Shown here: positions 12,981-13,485 of the stretch, piece after piece
How positions within the stretch are numbered: the first letter of the stretch is position 1
Layout: each line of letters opens with the position of its first letter
DNA from: an uncultured Collinsella sp.
GTDB taxonomy: Bacteria; Actinomycetota; Coriobacteriia; Coriobacteriales; Coriobacteriaceae
DNA length: 13,485 nucleotides
NCBI GenBank assembly: GCA_902496005.1
Contig: CABUZI010000045.1
Location: forward strand, 1-13,485
Direction: 5' to 3'
Program-made: the position numbers and the translations under genes
The notes under the pieces: generated by a model
The model's input: only the letters and a program-made list of their open reading frames with translations
Database searches by the model: none
What the model was told of the DNA's origin: nothing

Positions 12981-13484
12981 CTACAGCAGATGCTCCTCGA
13001 TAAAGATCGCGATGCCGTCTTTGTCGTTGCTCGCGGTTACAAAGTCGGCGGCGGCACGGGTGGCGTCGCTGCCGTTTGCCATGGCCACGCCCACGCCGGC
13101 GTCAGCCACCATGCAGGTGTCGTTGTCCGCATCGCCAAACACGCAGATGTCCTGGAGCTCCATGTCGTTGAGCTCCGCCACGCGCACAAGGCCGCGCGTC
13201 TTGGACACGCGCGGATCCATGAACTCGTAGAGCCGCTGCGTGGTTTGCAGAGCCGCCGCCTTAACAGTGTCATCGGCAAACGTCGACGCCCGCTCAATCA
13301 CCCGCGGCATTACCTCGGGCGCCATGGTAAACATCACCTTGGGCTGCGGCTCGCGCAAAAACTCGGCAAAATCGACCACCTGGTAGGGCACGCCGTCGAC
13401 GCGCGACAGGTGTTCGACGCACGCGTTGCTCTCGGGCACGTAGAACACGCCGTCTCGGGGGCAGACGGGCGTTGCCGGAAGGTC
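12981..13484 (-). CDS. Cof-type HAD-IIB phosphatase, C-terminal part (cut by window edge)
   Basis: This is a cytoplasmic haloacid-dehalogenase-fold phosphatase; the substrate cannot be told. About 167 residues are visible and the frame is still open at the right edge, so the N-terminal DxDGT nucleophile motif lies outside the window. The visible part has a segment around KVMFTMAPE in the cap, a conserved-lysine candidate in VSKTRGLVRVAEL, and motif IV GDADND followed by AGVGVAMANGSD and AAADFVT. These last elements are the hallmark of Cof/YidA-like proteins. A GTG at 13448 is only an internal valine. It is upstream of, and codirectional with, the pilus locus but has no evident functional link. 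Confidence 0.88.
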   Translation of the reverse strand, partial: DLPATPVCPRDGVFYVPESNACVEHLSRVDGVPYQVVDFAEFLREPQPKVMFTMAPEVMPRVIERASTFADDTVKAAALQTTQRLYEFMDPRVSKTRGLVRVAELNDMELQDICVFGDADNDTCMVADAGVGVAMANGSDATRAAADFVTASNDKDGIAIFIEEHLL

Positions 13485-13485
13485 C

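Noticed and set aside
1..13485. CRISPR array, tRNA, rRNA or transposase gene
   Set aside because: No regularly spaced repeats, cloverleaf-like sequences or transposase motifs were seen on either strand.

Overview
The window looks like chromosome of a high-G+C Gram-positive gut actinobacterium. It is most consistent with the Coriobacteriia, probably a Collinsella-like species. That call rests on the GatCAB amidotransferase operon, the sortase-built pilus locus, the G+C-rich coding bias of most genes and the style of the short palindromic intergenic repeats. It is inference, because no rRNA or other marker gene is present. All protein genes I accept lie on the minus strand.

Layout, read right to left in the direction of transcription: (i) the 3' part of a Cof-type HAD phosphatase gene enters from the right edge and ends at 12981. 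(ii) A roughly 500 bp A+T-rich intergenic region (12477-12980) holds a 38-bp palindromic repeat, a LytTR-type direct repeat, promoter-like elements and an operator-like palindrome. (iii) The pilus gene cluster follows: a large beta-helix tip adhesin broken by a G7 tract after its signal peptide (12476 to 9146), a minor pilin overlapping it by 8 nt (9153 to 7492), and a SpaH/EbpB-type backbone pilin (7383 to 5593), then a strong terminator (5462-5492). (iv) A 0.7 kb gap holds a 50-residue membrane peptide gene on the minus strand and a convergent, structured small-RNA candidate on the plus strand; the two share a bidirectional terminator. (v) A class C sortase gene (4872 to 3934) has its own ribosome binding site. 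(vi) An intergenic region of repeats and inverted repeats follows, including the second copy of the 38-bp palindrome. (vii) The housekeeping operon gatC-gatA-gatB has TAATG overlaps between genes, and a large foldback element lies after gatB at the left edge.

How the genes work together: the sortase should join the backbone pilin subunits and add the minor pilin and the beta-helix adhesin through their three different sorting signals (LPLTG, MPSTG, LPLSG). The most interesting signal is the G7 tract. As written, it separates the adhesin's signal peptide from its body by one nucleotide, as in a slipped-strand phase-variable gene in its OFF state. Because the minor pilin start overlaps the adhesin stop, the switch may affect more than the tip. 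The second lead is the small membrane peptide with its convergent RNA, which resembles the layout of a type I toxin-antitoxin pair but is unproven.
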